A stretch of DNA of 64,000 nucleotides from Roseibium sp. TrichSKD4 (GTDB taxonomy: Bacteria > Pseudomonadota > Alphaproteobacteria > Rhizobiales > Stappiaceae): the NCBI RefSeq assembly GCF_000148725.1, contig NZ_GL476310.1, positions 429,542 through 493,541 on the forward strand. Reading direction: 5' to 3'. The position numbers and the translations under genes were made by a program. Shown here in pieces: positions 35,601 through 43,072 of the stretch (its first letter is position 1; each line of letters begins with the position of its first letter). The notes below the pieces were generated by a model. It was given only the letters and a program-made list of their open reading frames with translations, did not search any database and had not been told where the DNA came from.

Positions 35601-35859
35601 GGCCCATCCCGAAATAATAGATTTTGCCGCTTTCTGCGATGGCCGCGCCGGTCTCCTTGTTGATGGTGACCGTGCAGCCTTCCATTTTGTCACCATCACT
35701 GAACATGCCGTCGCCAATAGAGCGAATGCGATGTTCCAGCATGGACCGGGCCACATTGGCGTCCGCCCCGAAATAATAAGTGTCTTCTGTCTCCAGAAGG
35801 CCGGTGCGGTTCTTCTTCGGATCAAAGTCGTTGATGTACTTGTCTGGCAGGTTCACCAT
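32665..35859 (-). CDS. Large DUF4815-containing baseplate/fibre protein
   Basis: The 1064-residue protein is the largest phage gene product here. The N-terminus has the DUF4815 pattern (FDPKKNRTGLLE, SMLEHRIRSIGDGMFSDGDKMEGC), found in proteins that bridge the baseplate to fibres. The rest is beta rich with repeated immunoglobulin-like segments (EGPDVRNVAVRTVSM, GYIWTPPKGFYLGSVSVLVEE). It replaces the H fibre of P2. The downstream small genes (32193, 31610) look like further fibre parts. Confidence 0.75.
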   Translation of the reverse strand: MVNLPDKYINDFDPKKNRTGLLETEDTYYFGADANVARSMLEHRIRSIGDGMFSDGDKMEGCTVTINKETGAAIAESGKIYYFGMGRDIEEAELQIPAEGKLQIGAILERRIITHLEDVSLKFNDQSFESHNKPRCPQWEEKLRWGLSTEGMISTNEIEYRFVPIYEVEDRVILDTSPPPEFSGINDLLGRYDYESNSHYVVWGCKVSLLSSAADILALSVEEGTANVKGKKIDRDTAKRLEYASDPDLETIRAEPHYFNDGGTGSLKITLNRTPIAEILDVSVLEEKTADVHRSQIIGGRDPLPDAQVARIVSVVQGETTFEVGTDYQLIGDEVDWGAQGSEPATGSTYQVTYTYKRSIDPDLQDDTSVTISGAVTGSQVDIDYRWKMPRIDLITLDKDGRLERIKGTARAYSPVTPNAPTVKLVLAELHHDWIEGPDVRNVAVRTVSMQDREYIRDQTIANRNEIARMQLILDANIANGYAKSEIFADNFDDDSRRDQGVDQGLAIVNGVLTLPISASLVEGFTANETLFNEVTFETILEQRLKTGQMRVNPYQAADPVPVRVSLNPAMDQWTSTTSRWHSAITQRLADWTRTIGRGFRAAVSTSVNVNTRTEMFTRSTVADERLRSRDVVYEVNGYGPNEPLALIEFDGISLALPDPAPKADANGRLVGSFRIPEGLTAGAKSVRFVSKTGNEGFATYVGRGSITINEMRAVTTVQRVITRRLFDPLGYIWTPPKGFYLGSVSVLVEEVGDETRPVILQIRNVQSAQPTGPALAEVEMDMRGVKKGDILEFVLPVPLWMEAFEQKAHIWLTNDDRHALAIAELGKFDPDKGWVTRQPNLNMVMISSSNNTAYVHHHSMDLWTIIKEAKPVATTRTVELGTVPAGAATDLLALAGVETPVAGTEVELIFERENGGELKSAPGQVISLSEVLDEELTVKAVLKGTQEATPILFPNIQIVLGKLVETERYVSRAFTCGNDMTVEITTLERTPGNSSFVVAVRDSDGVFQLTDLHAQEEHGEGWFKRTYRLAGVTTETTAIQITATGSALHRPAMAYCHASPLKI

Positions 35860-35868
35860 GAAACTCTC

Positions 35869-36597
35869 CTAGATTTCCAAAATGAACGTCACGTCCAAAC
35901 TGCTCATTCCATCGCGGGCAAGGGGCCGCACGCGATCAGCCATGAGCAGCGTTCCGGGAGTGGCGATTTGGTCGGGGGTGTAGAAAAGCTGCCCCGGTGG
36001 CAGATCAGCTGCGACTTCACAACCGGAAAACAGCCCAAATTCGGTAATGGCCTTGCCAACGGCATCGCCAGCGGCCAGACGGCCACGAATGAGCAACATG
36101 CGTGTCGGCTCATCACTGAAGGCGTAGCTTTGATTGCCGACAGGCAAATGCCGCGCATCCGGGTTTTCGTTCTCAGCCGATGGCAACACGTAATCAATGT
36201 TGGTCATCCGGCCCCGGCCAACTTCATCGACAAGGGCTGATTCATGAAGGGTTGGCGCTGGAATGGCCGCCTCATAGGAAACAGACAGCATGGCATCTGG
36301 CGCAATATTGCTTGCCTCAGTGCGGGCAATGACCCCTGAAGGGCCTATTGCAAAATCAGCCTCAACAAAGTTTTGAGACCCATCGGCCAAAGAGACCGAG
36401 ACCGGGGTGCTGTCAAAAACCGGATGTTTGAGCGCGGCGCTGCCATCTTCACCAAGCGTGACCACTTCCGCCTGCGGTTTGCCCCACCATGGCTCTCCGG
36501 CCCCAAAGGCAAACAGGGTTCCGGCCTGATTGGCATCCATACGCTCCCGGATCATGCTGACCAGCATGGCCCGCCCTGCGTTCATGTTCACGGGCAT
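35869..36597 (-). CDS. Baseplate/tail protein of unknown family
   Basis: The 242-residue protein starts with MNAGRAMLVSMIRERMDANQ and is then mainly beta strand. It contains a motif common in phage baseplate-fibre connectors (AITEFGLFSG, LFYTPDQI). It follows the gpI gene by 12 bases, so it corresponds in place to the start of P2 H. The role in the baseplate is inferred only from position. Confidence 0.6.
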   Translation of the reverse strand: MPVNMNAGRAMLVSMIRERMDANQAGTLFAFGAGEPWWGKPQAEVVTLGEDGSAALKHPVFDSTPVSVSLADGSQNFVEADFAIGPSGVIARTEASNIAPDAMLSVSYEAAIPAPTLHESALVDEVGRGRMTNIDYVLPSAENENPDARHLPVGNQSYAFSDEPTRMLLIRGRLAAGDAVGKAITEFGLFSGCEVAADLPPGQLFYTPDQIATPGTLLMADRVRPLARDGMSSLDVTFILEI

Positions 36598-36625
36598 TTA
36601 AAGGCTCCTTCAAGACGGCTTTAAA
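36597..36625. repeat. Three phased TTTAAA-like boxes over a gene junction
   Basis: TTTAAA (36597), CTTCAA (36608) and CTTTAA (36619) lie at 11-base steps. The 14-base AAGACGGCTTTAAA inside (36612-36625) recurs exactly on the minus strand at the right end (20874-20887) and nearly so at 47169. Confidence 0.45.
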
Positions 36626-37755
36626 TCCAGCAAGGTGCTTGGCGATGACCCAAACTCTTGCGGACCGGGCGGCAGGCCGGACCAGGGCGCATTGTCCAGA
36701 TCAGCAAGCCCGCCGATATGGTGCTCAATGTGCAAAAGAGAGGGGCTTTGCGGCACGGTGACATGTGCACTGACAGAAACGGCAACATCACCATGTACCC
36801 GCGCTGCAAGACTGACCTTGCCGCCGATCCGGTGTGGCTCTGGAACTGCGCTTAAGCGGTGAGACTTTGGCGTATATCCGAAGGGGCGTTTGGCCTTTGC
36901 TCGCTTGAAGGAACGGGCCGTCTCGATCCGATAAGCCCCACGCACGCTTTGAAGTGCGCCGCGCTTGCTGACAGCCCGGATAACACCGGCAACCGGGCGA
37001 ACAGACATTTCCAGATCGGGCGTACCCCATGCAAAAGCACCGCGTCCCAAATCATAGGTGACTGTAATTTGGGAGGGGTGTGCCAGCGCTGCCTTTGCCG
37101 GTCTGATCGAGCGGGCGCGAACGATATCTGAGTGACGGCGCGTAGCCCCGCCAATCCCGATTGTGATTGCCCCGCTGATCTGGGTATCCAGTCGCCCGAC
37201 CAGATCCACCTTCTCCATAAAACTGATAAGCGGCCAGTCAGGACGGAACCTGATCCCGGACGGATTGCCCCGAATGGAGTTGGTGCGCTTGCGCTGCCCC
37301 TTTATGAGTGCCCGGTGATCGAGCTGCCATGTGACCCGGTAAAGTTTGGAGCGCAAAGACTGCGACAGCCTTGAAAGGGTGATGATCCCTTCAAGCTCGC
37401 CTTCCGTCGCGCTTTTGCCCAAATGCAAATGAGTGCGCTTGGAGCGCTCCTGTTCATGGGTCGCATATGCGTCGATCCAACTGCGGGCAACATGCCCGGC
37501 CGGGATGGTTCCCCGGATCTTCTGCCAGCGCCGCCCTTCCGCCAAAGCGCGCCGGGGATTGTCCAGGAATGGCAGCACCGGCTGCAGTCCCCATTCCCAA
37601 ACCAGAAAGGGCAGATCCTCGTCAGTCGGGTTTCTGAGGCGTTCTCCCAGAACCTTGTGAAGGTTCAAAAGATCATCGGGGAGCGCCAAGGCAGCTGCCA
37701 GGGCAACTTCCAGCGCTGAAGCATTGGGAGGGAGCGGAAGACGGCGGGCCATCAC
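36610..37755 (-). CDS. I: P2-type baseplate protein gpI
   Basis: The 381-residue protein opens with LPPNASALEVALAAALALPDDLLNLHKV. It then has the gpI core LPFLVWEWGLQPVLPFLDNPRRALAEGRRWQKIRGTIPAG. The C-terminal two thirds is longer than in P2 and beta rich, possibly a fibre-binding addition. It overlaps gpJ by four bases. Confidence 0.85.
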   Translation of the reverse strand: MMARRLPLPPNASALEVALAAALALPDDLLNLHKVLGERLRNPTDEDLPFLVWEWGLQPVLPFLDNPRRALAEGRRWQKIRGTIPAGHVARSWIDAYATHEQERSKRTHLHLGKSATEGELEGIITLSRLSQSLRSKLYRVTWQLDHRALIKGQRKRTNSIRGNPSGIRFRPDWPLISFMEKVDLVGRLDTQISGAITIGIGGATRRHSDIVRARSIRPAKAALAHPSQITVTYDLGRGAFAWGTPDLEMSVRPVAGVIRAVSKRGALQSVRGAYRIETARSFKRAKAKRPFGYTPKSHRLSAVPEPHRIGGKVSLAARVHGDVAVSVSAHVTVPQSPSLLHIEHHIGGLADLDNAPWSGLPPGPQEFGSSPSTLLDLKPS

Positions 37756-38609
37756 CAGCCCCGCGACTGGCTAAGTTCAAGAAGAAGGTCTTGAAGGTAA
37801 GCGACCTGATAGGGCAGCACCGCAGGCGGCTCATCGCCCAGCATTTCCACCTTGTGAACACCGGGCACCTGAAGGCGGCTCGATGACCATGACCAGGGCA
37901 CGTCGCGGCCAAGCCCGATATGTTCGGCAAAGGCTCCGCGATATCTCGGCTCCAAAGCGTCAAAAACCTGCGGGTCCGTGTCCGGTTCCAGCGTAATGCG
38001 GGAACGAACCACTACCGGAACCGGCTCCGCGCCAATCACATCAATCTCGGTGTGATCGTCTGGGTGAACTTCATCAGATGTCAGGCGGGCGCGAACCCGT
38101 GCCACCAGATCTTCAGACGGTATGCCGTCCAGTGTCTTTGCAAGGATTGCCACCCGCACACGGCTGCCGCCTGGAAAGTCAACGGAGATATCAGCAATCT
38201 CGTCAGGCGCAACTTCAATGGCCTTGCGCCGATACCACTCAAGCGGCCCGGCCGCCGATGATCCGGTGCGGTTTAGAATAATCCGCTCTTGGCGGCGGGC
38301 CTCGGTTTCGCCGTCGATTGGTTGAAGGCCCTCATCTTCCAGAAGGAGTTTTAAGTTGTCACCAGATGCAAAATAGACAAACCGCGCCCGGTACCGCTCA
38401 TTGACCCGTTGGCGCATGACGGTCTCGTCCTCAGAAGCGGATCGAAGCGCACGAACAATTGGAGAGCTTTCAGTGAGCGCTGAAAAATCTTGTCCCGCCT
38501 CTTGCCTGTAGACTTCCAGAAAGACGGCAAGGCGTCGGTCAAGGATGGCCTCGGTCGAAACTTCCTCAACCAATTTCGGGCGGGGAAGAATATCAAGCGC
38601 CTTGAGCAT
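37752..38609 (-). CDS. J: P2-type baseplate wedge protein gpJ
   Basis: The 285-residue protein matches the gpJ/gp6-like wedge family. It contains VFLEVYRQEAGQDFSALTESSPIVRALRSASEDE and RVNERYRARFVYFASGDNLKLLLEDEG, then GPLEWYRRKAIEVAPDEIADISVDFPGGSRVRVAILAK. Such wedge proteins ring the tail tube. It overlaps gpW by 17 bases and gpI by four. Confidence 0.9.
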   Translation of the reverse strand: MLKALDILPRPKLVEEVSTEAILDRRLAVFLEVYRQEAGQDFSALTESSPIVRALRSASEDETVMRQRVNERYRARFVYFASGDNLKLLLEDEGLQPIDGETEARRQERIILNRTGSSAAGPLEWYRRKAIEVAPDEIADISVDFPGGSRVRVAILAKTLDGIPSEDLVARVRARLTSDEVHPDDHTEIDVIGAEPVPVVVRSRITLEPDTDPQVFDALEPRYRGAFAEHIGLGRDVPWSWSSSRLQVPGVHKVEMLGDEPPAVLPYQVAYLQDLLLELSQSRGW

Positions 38610-38955
38610 TTGCCAAAACCCCCTTGCCGATGATCCGCCTCACAACTTCGTCGCTCGGAATGAAACGGAAGGAATAGAAGATATCGACACGGCCGTGTTC
38701 ATCCGCATCGTTTAGGCCGAAGTCTTTCAGCTCTGCTTCCGGTTCCCATTCCACCGCATCAACGATCGCGCCAAACACATCCATGATCGTGTCTTCAGTG
38801 AGCGGTCTGGAAATGAGGTCCGGGGCTGGTGAGCCGAAATCACGCTTGCCGGGCTGGGTTTTAAACGGCGTTGAAAAGGTCGTTTCAATGCTTTGAACGA
38901 CCCGTTCAACACCGGATATTTCTTCGCCGGTAAACCGGCACATCCCGACCAGCAT
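38593..38955 (-). CDS. W: P2-type baseplate protein gpW (gp25-like)
   Basis: The 120-residue protein belongs to the gpW/gp25 lysozyme-like baseplate family. Signs are VERVVQSIETTFSTPFKTQPGKRDFGS and, at the end, FRFIPSD. It is the inner wedge protein that starts sheath assembly. ATG at residue 5 is an alternative start. It overlaps gpJ. Confidence 0.88.
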   Translation of the reverse strand: MLVGMCRFTGEEISGVERVVQSIETTFSTPFKTQPGKRDFGSPAPDLISRPLTEDTIMDVFGAIVDAVEWEPEAELKDFGLNDADEHGRVDIFYSFRFIPSDEVVRRIIGKGVLANAQGA

Positions 38956-38967
38956 CGACCCGCGTCC

Positions 38968-39327
38968 CTAAGCCTCGGGGAGTGGTTTAATCACCCCCTG
39001 TAATTCCAGCGTTTTCGCAATGTCGTTGTCGAGAACCAGAACATCAGCAAGGGAGGTGACGCTCGGAATTGGTTCATCAGAAATCAGAACAAGCGCACCC
39101 GCTTGATAAGCCCGCCCCACATGGAAGTTATGAGCCAGCACGCGGGCTTGATCTTTGCCGAACCCCTCCGGCAGGCGCTTTTCATAATCGGATAGGGACG
39201 AGCCTTGTTCTGTCACCCCGGCGTCTTCTGTTACCGGCGCTTCAGGGATTGCCTCGGTTTCCACGACCTCAACATCTTCGGCCTTTGTCTCAGGTGCCGC
39301 TTTCGTCTTTCGTGATGCGCGTGCCAT
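38968..39327 (-). CDS. Acidic phage protein between V and W, unknown function
   Basis: I chose ATG at 39325-39327 (119 aa, MARASRKTKAAPE). The first 50 residues are a low-complexity Glu/Ala/Val/Pro stretch, followed by a folded part with FGKDQARVLAHNFHVGRAYQAGALVLISDE. Longer starts would reach into gpV. No family is recognised. Confidence 0.55.
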   Translation of the reverse strand: MARASRKTKAAPETKAEDVEVVETEAIPEAPVTEDAGVTEQGSSLSDYEKRLPEGFGKDQARVLAHNFHVGRAYQAGALVLISDEPIPSVTSLADVLVLDNDIAKTLELQGVIKPLPEA

Positions 39328-39341
39328 CTCAAAAAATCCCT

Positions 39342-39884
39342 TCACTTTGCAAACGTGTTGCTTGCAGCCGTCACAATCGGCCAAAGCCCGGCAGAAGACC
39401 CGACCTTCACCAGGACGAAATCGCCTTTACGAGCCACGGGCGGTCCGCCCGTTGACCCAAGATCAACCCGCTCTGCGGTCAGTTCCGCGCCGCCCGCCGT
39501 CAAGCGGTGCCGTGTTTCTCCTACTGTTGTGATGTCTTCTTCCGCCTCATTGGACGGTGACTGATTGTCAGCGTTTGGCCCAAGCGGAAGGGCAAGCGAG
39601 CCGGGACCGAAATCACCACCCGGCGAGAGGATCAAAAGCTGTTCACCGGCTGAAATCGTAGAGCGTTTCTTGATCGCCCCCGATTGACCCAGAACACGAA
39701 TAGGCGGGGTTTCAGGGCGACCGTTTTCATCATCGCCTTCAGCGTCATCGACACCGACGACACGGTCCTTCTCCGGATCATATTCTGCGGCCGTTGCAAC
39801 CCGGAACATGTTCCGGATCATTTCCTGAAGGCGAACGACCTCATCTTCAAGGGCAGCGATCCGATTATAAAGATCCGCGCTCAC
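39342..39884 (-). CDS. V: P2-type baseplate spike protein gpV
   Basis: The 180-residue protein has an N-terminal coiled region (RIAALEDEVVRLQEMIRNMFRV), an OB-fold-like part (VVGVDDAEGD, PPIRVLGQSG, ISAGEQLLILSPGG) and a repetitive beta stretch, all as in gpV, the needle that pierces the outer membrane. There is no clear C-terminal iron-binding HxH. It overlaps the gp37-like gene by four bases. Confidence 0.82.
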   Translation of the reverse strand: MSADLYNRIAALEDEVVRLQEMIRNMFRVATAAEYDPEKDRVVGVDDAEGDDENGRPETPPIRVLGQSGAIKKRSTISAGEQLLILSPGGDFGPGSLALPLGPNADNQSPSNEAEEDITTVGETRHRLTAGGAELTAERVDLGSTGGPPVARKGDFVLVKVGSSAGLWPIVTAASNTFAK

Positions 39885-40420
39885 TTGTTTTCTCCGGTAT
39901 TTTCCCTGTCATAGAGAACGGTTCCATCGGTGCGCACGATCTGGTCAACCTCGTGCTTTCGCGGAGCCGGATCGATTACCGTCATGTCCTGTTTCCATGT
40001 CAGCGCCGTCAGCGCATGGCCCTTGCTGCGCTCATCGCTGGTCAAAATGGGCAGATAGGTAAAGTCGTTCGGCTGAGAAACGCCCTTGAACCCGAAAACA
40101 TTGCGGTGAACGAGATTGAGACATTCAAGGCATATCTCGGATGGATCTTGTCGGGTGTCTGCGGTCCTTGTCACCAGCATGATTGCGAACTCGCAATCAA
40201 GCCGGATTTGGCCGGAATGCTGGATCTGGGGTTTTGCAAGAACCATAGAGACGAATGCGGAGGGAGTTTTGAACTTGATCCTGCCCAGATCATCAATCTT
40301 GAACTTACCATGAAGCACCGCCGCTGAGGTAATTGAGGCAAGCTTTGAAACTTCATCCGCCACGGTTTTCAAATAGGCGCCGGGCTTTTTAAGGTCACTG
40401 TCATTTGACGAAATGCTCAT
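39881..40420 (-). CDS. Mu gp37-like protein (DUF1834)
   Basis: The 179-residue protein fits the gp37 family, which connects head and tail. It has FAIMLVTRTADTR, LECLNLVHRNVFGFKG and ALTALTWKQDMTVID. Neighbours on both sides overlap by four bases. It marks the joint between the Mu-type head genes and the P2-type tail genes. Confidence 0.72.
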   Translation of the reverse strand: MSISSNDSDLKKPGAYLKTVADEVSKLASITSAAVLHGKFKIDDLGRIKFKTPSAFVSMVLAKPQIQHSGQIRLDCEFAIMLVTRTADTRQDPSEICLECLNLVHRNVFGFKGVSQPNDFTYLPILTSDERSKGHALTALTWKQDMTVIDPAPRKHEVDQIVRTDGTVLYDRENTGENK

Positions 40421-40893
40421 TCGATCAGGTTCCTCAACAGGGTTCCGACAAGTCCGTCAATCTCGGCCCGGTTGGCCGCTGACAGGCCGAGATAGGGCCG
40501 CGCGGGGATTTCAACTTTTTTGGCGCGGATCGTTCGACCGCCAATTCGGAACACCAAAGCCTCGGCATCCTTGGGAACGATGGTTCCGCCGAACTGGTGA
40601 ATGCCGGCATAAACAAGAGAAGAGCCGACCACGGCCGCGTCGCCGTCAACTTCATGGTCAATGGAGTCCACAAGAGCGCCGGAGCGCACGAGCGTCTCGG
40701 TGCCTTCGCTGTTGTCCTTCCAGGCGTCCCCGTCAGGCGAGGTCTTTTCCGTATCGATCCGCCGCTGGACTTGGCTTGTCACCAGTGCGCCGATTGGGTC
40801 GAGCAGATAGGCAGGATCAAGTGTGGTGAACTTTTTGAGCGCCGCCCGCATTTCCTCGCGGGGGATATCGATCTCAACGCCAATGCCCGCCAT
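40417..40893 (-). CDS. Virion morphogenesis/tail completion protein (gpG/gpS-like)
   Basis: The 158-residue protein has the family pattern: RIDTEKTSPDGDAWKDN, LVRSGALVDSIDHEVDGDAAVVGSSLVYAGIHQFGG and PARPYLGLSAANRAEIDGLV. Such proteins complete the tail or help join it to the head. The ribosome binding site is weak. It follows the gp36-like gene by 4 bases. Confidence 0.85.
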   Translation of the reverse strand: MAGIGVEIDIPREEMRAALKKFTTLDPAYLLDPIGALVTSQVQRRIDTEKTSPDGDAWKDNSEGTETLVRSGALVDSIDHEVDGDAAVVGSSLVYAGIHQFGGTIVPKDAEALVFRIGGRTIRAKKVEIPARPYLGLSAANRAEIDGLVGTLLRNLIE

Positions 40894-40897
40894 AACA

Positions 40898-41338
40898 TCA
40901 CATGGATTTCAGCCGGTCGCGGGTCATGACCCGTTCGGGCGGCGCGTCAAAGATCACATTGTCCGAGCCGTCCGCATCTTCCGGGACAGCTGCCTGTGGC
41001 TCAGACAACCCAAGGCCAATCATCCCCTTGGAAATCTGTTCCAGGCGCTTGATCGCCGCCTCGTAGCGTTTTTCGATATCGTCAGTCAGGCTCGCATGCG
41101 TCCCGGCAAGAAAGTAAACGGCAATATCAATGCACGGGCGGCGCAGGAACGCCGGTTCGCTGGAAAGCGGCAGCTCATATTTATGGGTCAAATACCCGTC
41201 AATGGTCCGGCTCGCATCTTCAAGAGCTGAGAGCGCGGTCGCCGGAACAGGCTCCCCGGTGTTCTCCCTGTCGGTCAGAATGCGGAGTTCATCTTCGCCC
41301 TTGGCCGCCAACATCTGGTCATAGGAAGCGTAGAGCAT
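40898..41338 (-). CDS. Mu gp36-like protein (DUF1320), head-tail connector
   Basis: The ATG at 41336-41338 (146 aa, MLYASYDQMLAAKGEDELRIL) has GGAG seven to ten bases before it and fits the DUF1320 family start. Longer forms begin inside the upstream gene. It contains LEDASRTIDGYLTHKYELPL and PCIDIAVYFLAG, the common family lines. It connects head and tail in Mu-like phages. Confidence 0.83.
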   Translation of the reverse strand: MLYASYDQMLAAKGEDELRILTDRENTGEPVPATALSALEDASRTIDGYLTHKYELPLSSEPAFLRRPCIDIAVYFLAGTHASLTDDIEKRYEAAIKRLEQISKGMIGLGLSEPQAAVPEDADGSDNVIFDAPPERVMTRDRLKSM

Positions 41339-41525
41339 GGCCTCGCACTCCTTCGGGATGGACCCCGACAATGATCTCGTTGGCCTCTTCGGGCGCAACC
41401 TCGAGGCCATTCTTGCAGGGCCAGTACTCGAACTCAGCGATATCGCTGTCGACGGTGTAAATCGGCAGGTCTCCGCATTGGTCTTGAGCCTTCTGCAGAA
41501 TTTTGATGACCTGAGATATTTTCAT
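41319..41525 (-). CDS. Small phage protein of unknown function
   Basis: This 68-residue protein starts MKISQVIKILQKAQDQCGDL, followed by PIYTVDSDIAEFEYW. This is a common form among small phage proteins with one helix and a beta sheet. It overlaps the start of the gp36-like gene, so the two are coupled. Confidence 0.55.
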   Translation of the reverse strand: MKISQVIKILQKAQDQCGDLPIYTVDSDIAEFEYWPCKNGLEVAPEEANEIIVGVHPEGVRGHALRFL

Positions 41526-41563
41526 GCTGCTCATCTGTCCCGCTCCGCTTGATTGAAATGGGC

Positions 41564-41860
41564 TTACTCCGCTGGCTTGCCTTGCGTGCCCGCTTTGTCA
41601 CCCTTTGGAGCGCTCGCCCGTTTGGCGCGCGAACGGCCACGCGACTTGGGCTTGGTCTCCCCGTCTTGAGGGTCTTCAGCTTCGTCGTCTTCATCGAACG
41701 GAACAATTGCCAAAACCGGGTCCGCGATAAGTGCGGAAAGCAAACGTTCAGCCGCATCGTCGTCCTCCGGCCGGTCAACAATCGTCCGCTGACCCGCCTT
41801 GAACTTCAGACCGGCCCGACGGCGGTCGTGGGATGCAATGACGCAAATCTTCTCAGACAT
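41564..41860 (-). CDS. Mu gp35-like small head-region protein
   Basis: The 98-residue protein starts MSEKICVIASHDRRRAGLKF, contains VDRPEDDDAAERLLSALIADPVLAI and ends in a low-complexity Lys/Arg/Ala-rich tail. Its place between the major head protein and gp36 corresponds to gp35 of Mu. A strong AAGGAG site precedes the ATG. The role is unknown. Confidence 0.6.
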   Translation of the reverse strand: MSEKICVIASHDRRRAGLKFKAGQRTIVDRPEDDDAAERLLSALIADPVLAIVPFDEDDEAEDPQDGETKPKSRGRSRAKRASAPKGDKAGTQGKPAE

Positions 41861-41918
41861 GGGAAGGCTCCTTGCTCCCTACGCGGGAATGTCCCGCGCA
41901 GGAAATCAAAAATGAGGT

Positions 41919-42818
41919 TTAGTTAAGAGCGGACTGGATTTGGCTGCCCACGCGCCGTGCAACCCGGCGCAAGGTTTTCTCGGTTCGCCTGTCAATCGAG
42001 CCTTTGACCAAATAAAGCTTGGCCTGCATCTTGTAGCTGTCCGTGCAGCCGAAAAAACAGCTGGTCAGGTTGGACGTGATCCCGTTTGACGGAACCCCCA
42101 CGGACACCAGAAGCGGATCTCCGGCAAGATCGACCGCATCATCAACATCACCGTCATTCATCGCGCCAATACGGAGCTTTTTGGAAAGATAACTGTTGGC
42201 CTCCGACAAGGCCCGGTTTGCCTTTATACCCGTCACCAGAAGGATTGCATCCACTTCCCCTTGAGCGAGTGCTTCCAAAGCAAACTCCGGATCATCATGT
42301 TCACTGGCAATGCGGACCGCGCCATAGTCATCATCTTCAGCAACAAGGTTCGCCCAGGTCTGAACGGCTCCGGAAAAGTCCGGATCGCCGAGAACAATGG
42401 AGGCTTCCTTGCCATAGCTTTCCAGATCATCCAGTTCACCCACCTTGCCATCCCGGTTGACCAGGAGGATCAGGTATTCTTCGTGAAGCGAGGCGACGGT
42501 TACAAACTCTCGTGCAGAGGCTGGGTCATTGCGTTTCAAGTTGACCATGGCGTCGGGCTGAGAAACGAGCACATTGCATTCGCCGCGCAAAGCCCGGCTG
42601 ATATTGCCGAGCGAGCCGCCCGTATCGACAAGCACCTCAGACGTGATCTTTTCTTTTGCCAGACTGTCGGCAATGGCCTTGGCGGCAAGATAGTAGCTAC
42701 CGCCATCGGTGCCCGAGCATATTGATATCGGTGGCTTGAGGTCTTGGGCAAATGCGCTTGGGAGGCAGATGGCTATCAAGCCGGTAAGGGCGGAAATAAG
42801 AAAAAGATTACGTTTCAT
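41919..42818 (-). CDS. TAXI-type (TRAP) periplasmic solute-binding protein encoded within the phage head operon
   Basis: The 299-residue protein has an N-terminal signal peptide (MKRNLFLISALTGLIAICLP, cut after SAFA). It then has the TAXI-family pattern ICSGTDGGSYYLAAKAIADSL and LVDTGGSLGNISRALRGECNVLVSQPDAM. TAXI proteins bind ligands such as glutamate for TRAP transporters. No transporter membrane subunits are near. The gene lies between gpT and gp35-like genes, has a good ribosome binding site (GGAG) and overlaps the 61-aa membrane protein gene. A host protein gene carried by the phage (moron) is the likely explanation. It may alter the lysogen's envelope or exclude other phages. Confidence 0.8.
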   Translation of the reverse strand: MKRNLFLISALTGLIAICLPSAFAQDLKPPISICSGTDGGSYYLAAKAIADSLAKEKITSEVLVDTGGSLGNISRALRGECNVLVSQPDAMVNLKRNDPASAREFVTVASLHEEYLILLVNRDGKVGELDDLESYGKEASIVLGDPDFSGAVQTWANLVAEDDDYGAVRIASEHDDPEFALEALAQGEVDAILLVTGIKANRALSEANSYLSKKLRIGAMNDGDVDDAVDLAGDPLLVSVGVPSNGITSNLTSCFFGCTDSYKMQAKLYLVKGSIDRRTEKTLRRVARRVGSQIQSALN

Positions 42819-42993
42819 TGGTTTTCACTCCAATTTTGACGATCAGGGAAACAAGGGCGGCAACGCACAAGCCATAGAGTTCATCAAGGCCAAAACCGCC
42901 GAGAGCCATGTCAACGGCGGGGATGGAAGCGGTCAGCGTTCCGACAAAAAGGAACAACTTGGCGATGACCCATCTTTTGAAACGGTTGATCAT
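42808..42993 (-). CDS. Small two-helix membrane protein in head operon
   Basis: The 61-residue protein has two predicted transmembrane helices (about 8-28 and 36-56), short loops and basic ends, which resembles a small holin or a transporter-associated peptide. It overlaps the start of the TAXI gene by 11 bases and has GAGGAACC before the ATG. It was probably acquired together with the TAXI gene. Confidence 0.6.
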   Translation of the reverse strand: MINRFKRWVIAKLFLFVGTLTASIPAVDMALGGFGLDELYGLCVAALVSLIVKIGVKTNET

Positions 42994-43072
42994 GGTTCCT
43001 CACTAAAGGCGCGCTCGCGGGCTATCCCCGCGAGAGGCCAATTCAATTTTTGGAAAAAAGCCGACTACTTGG

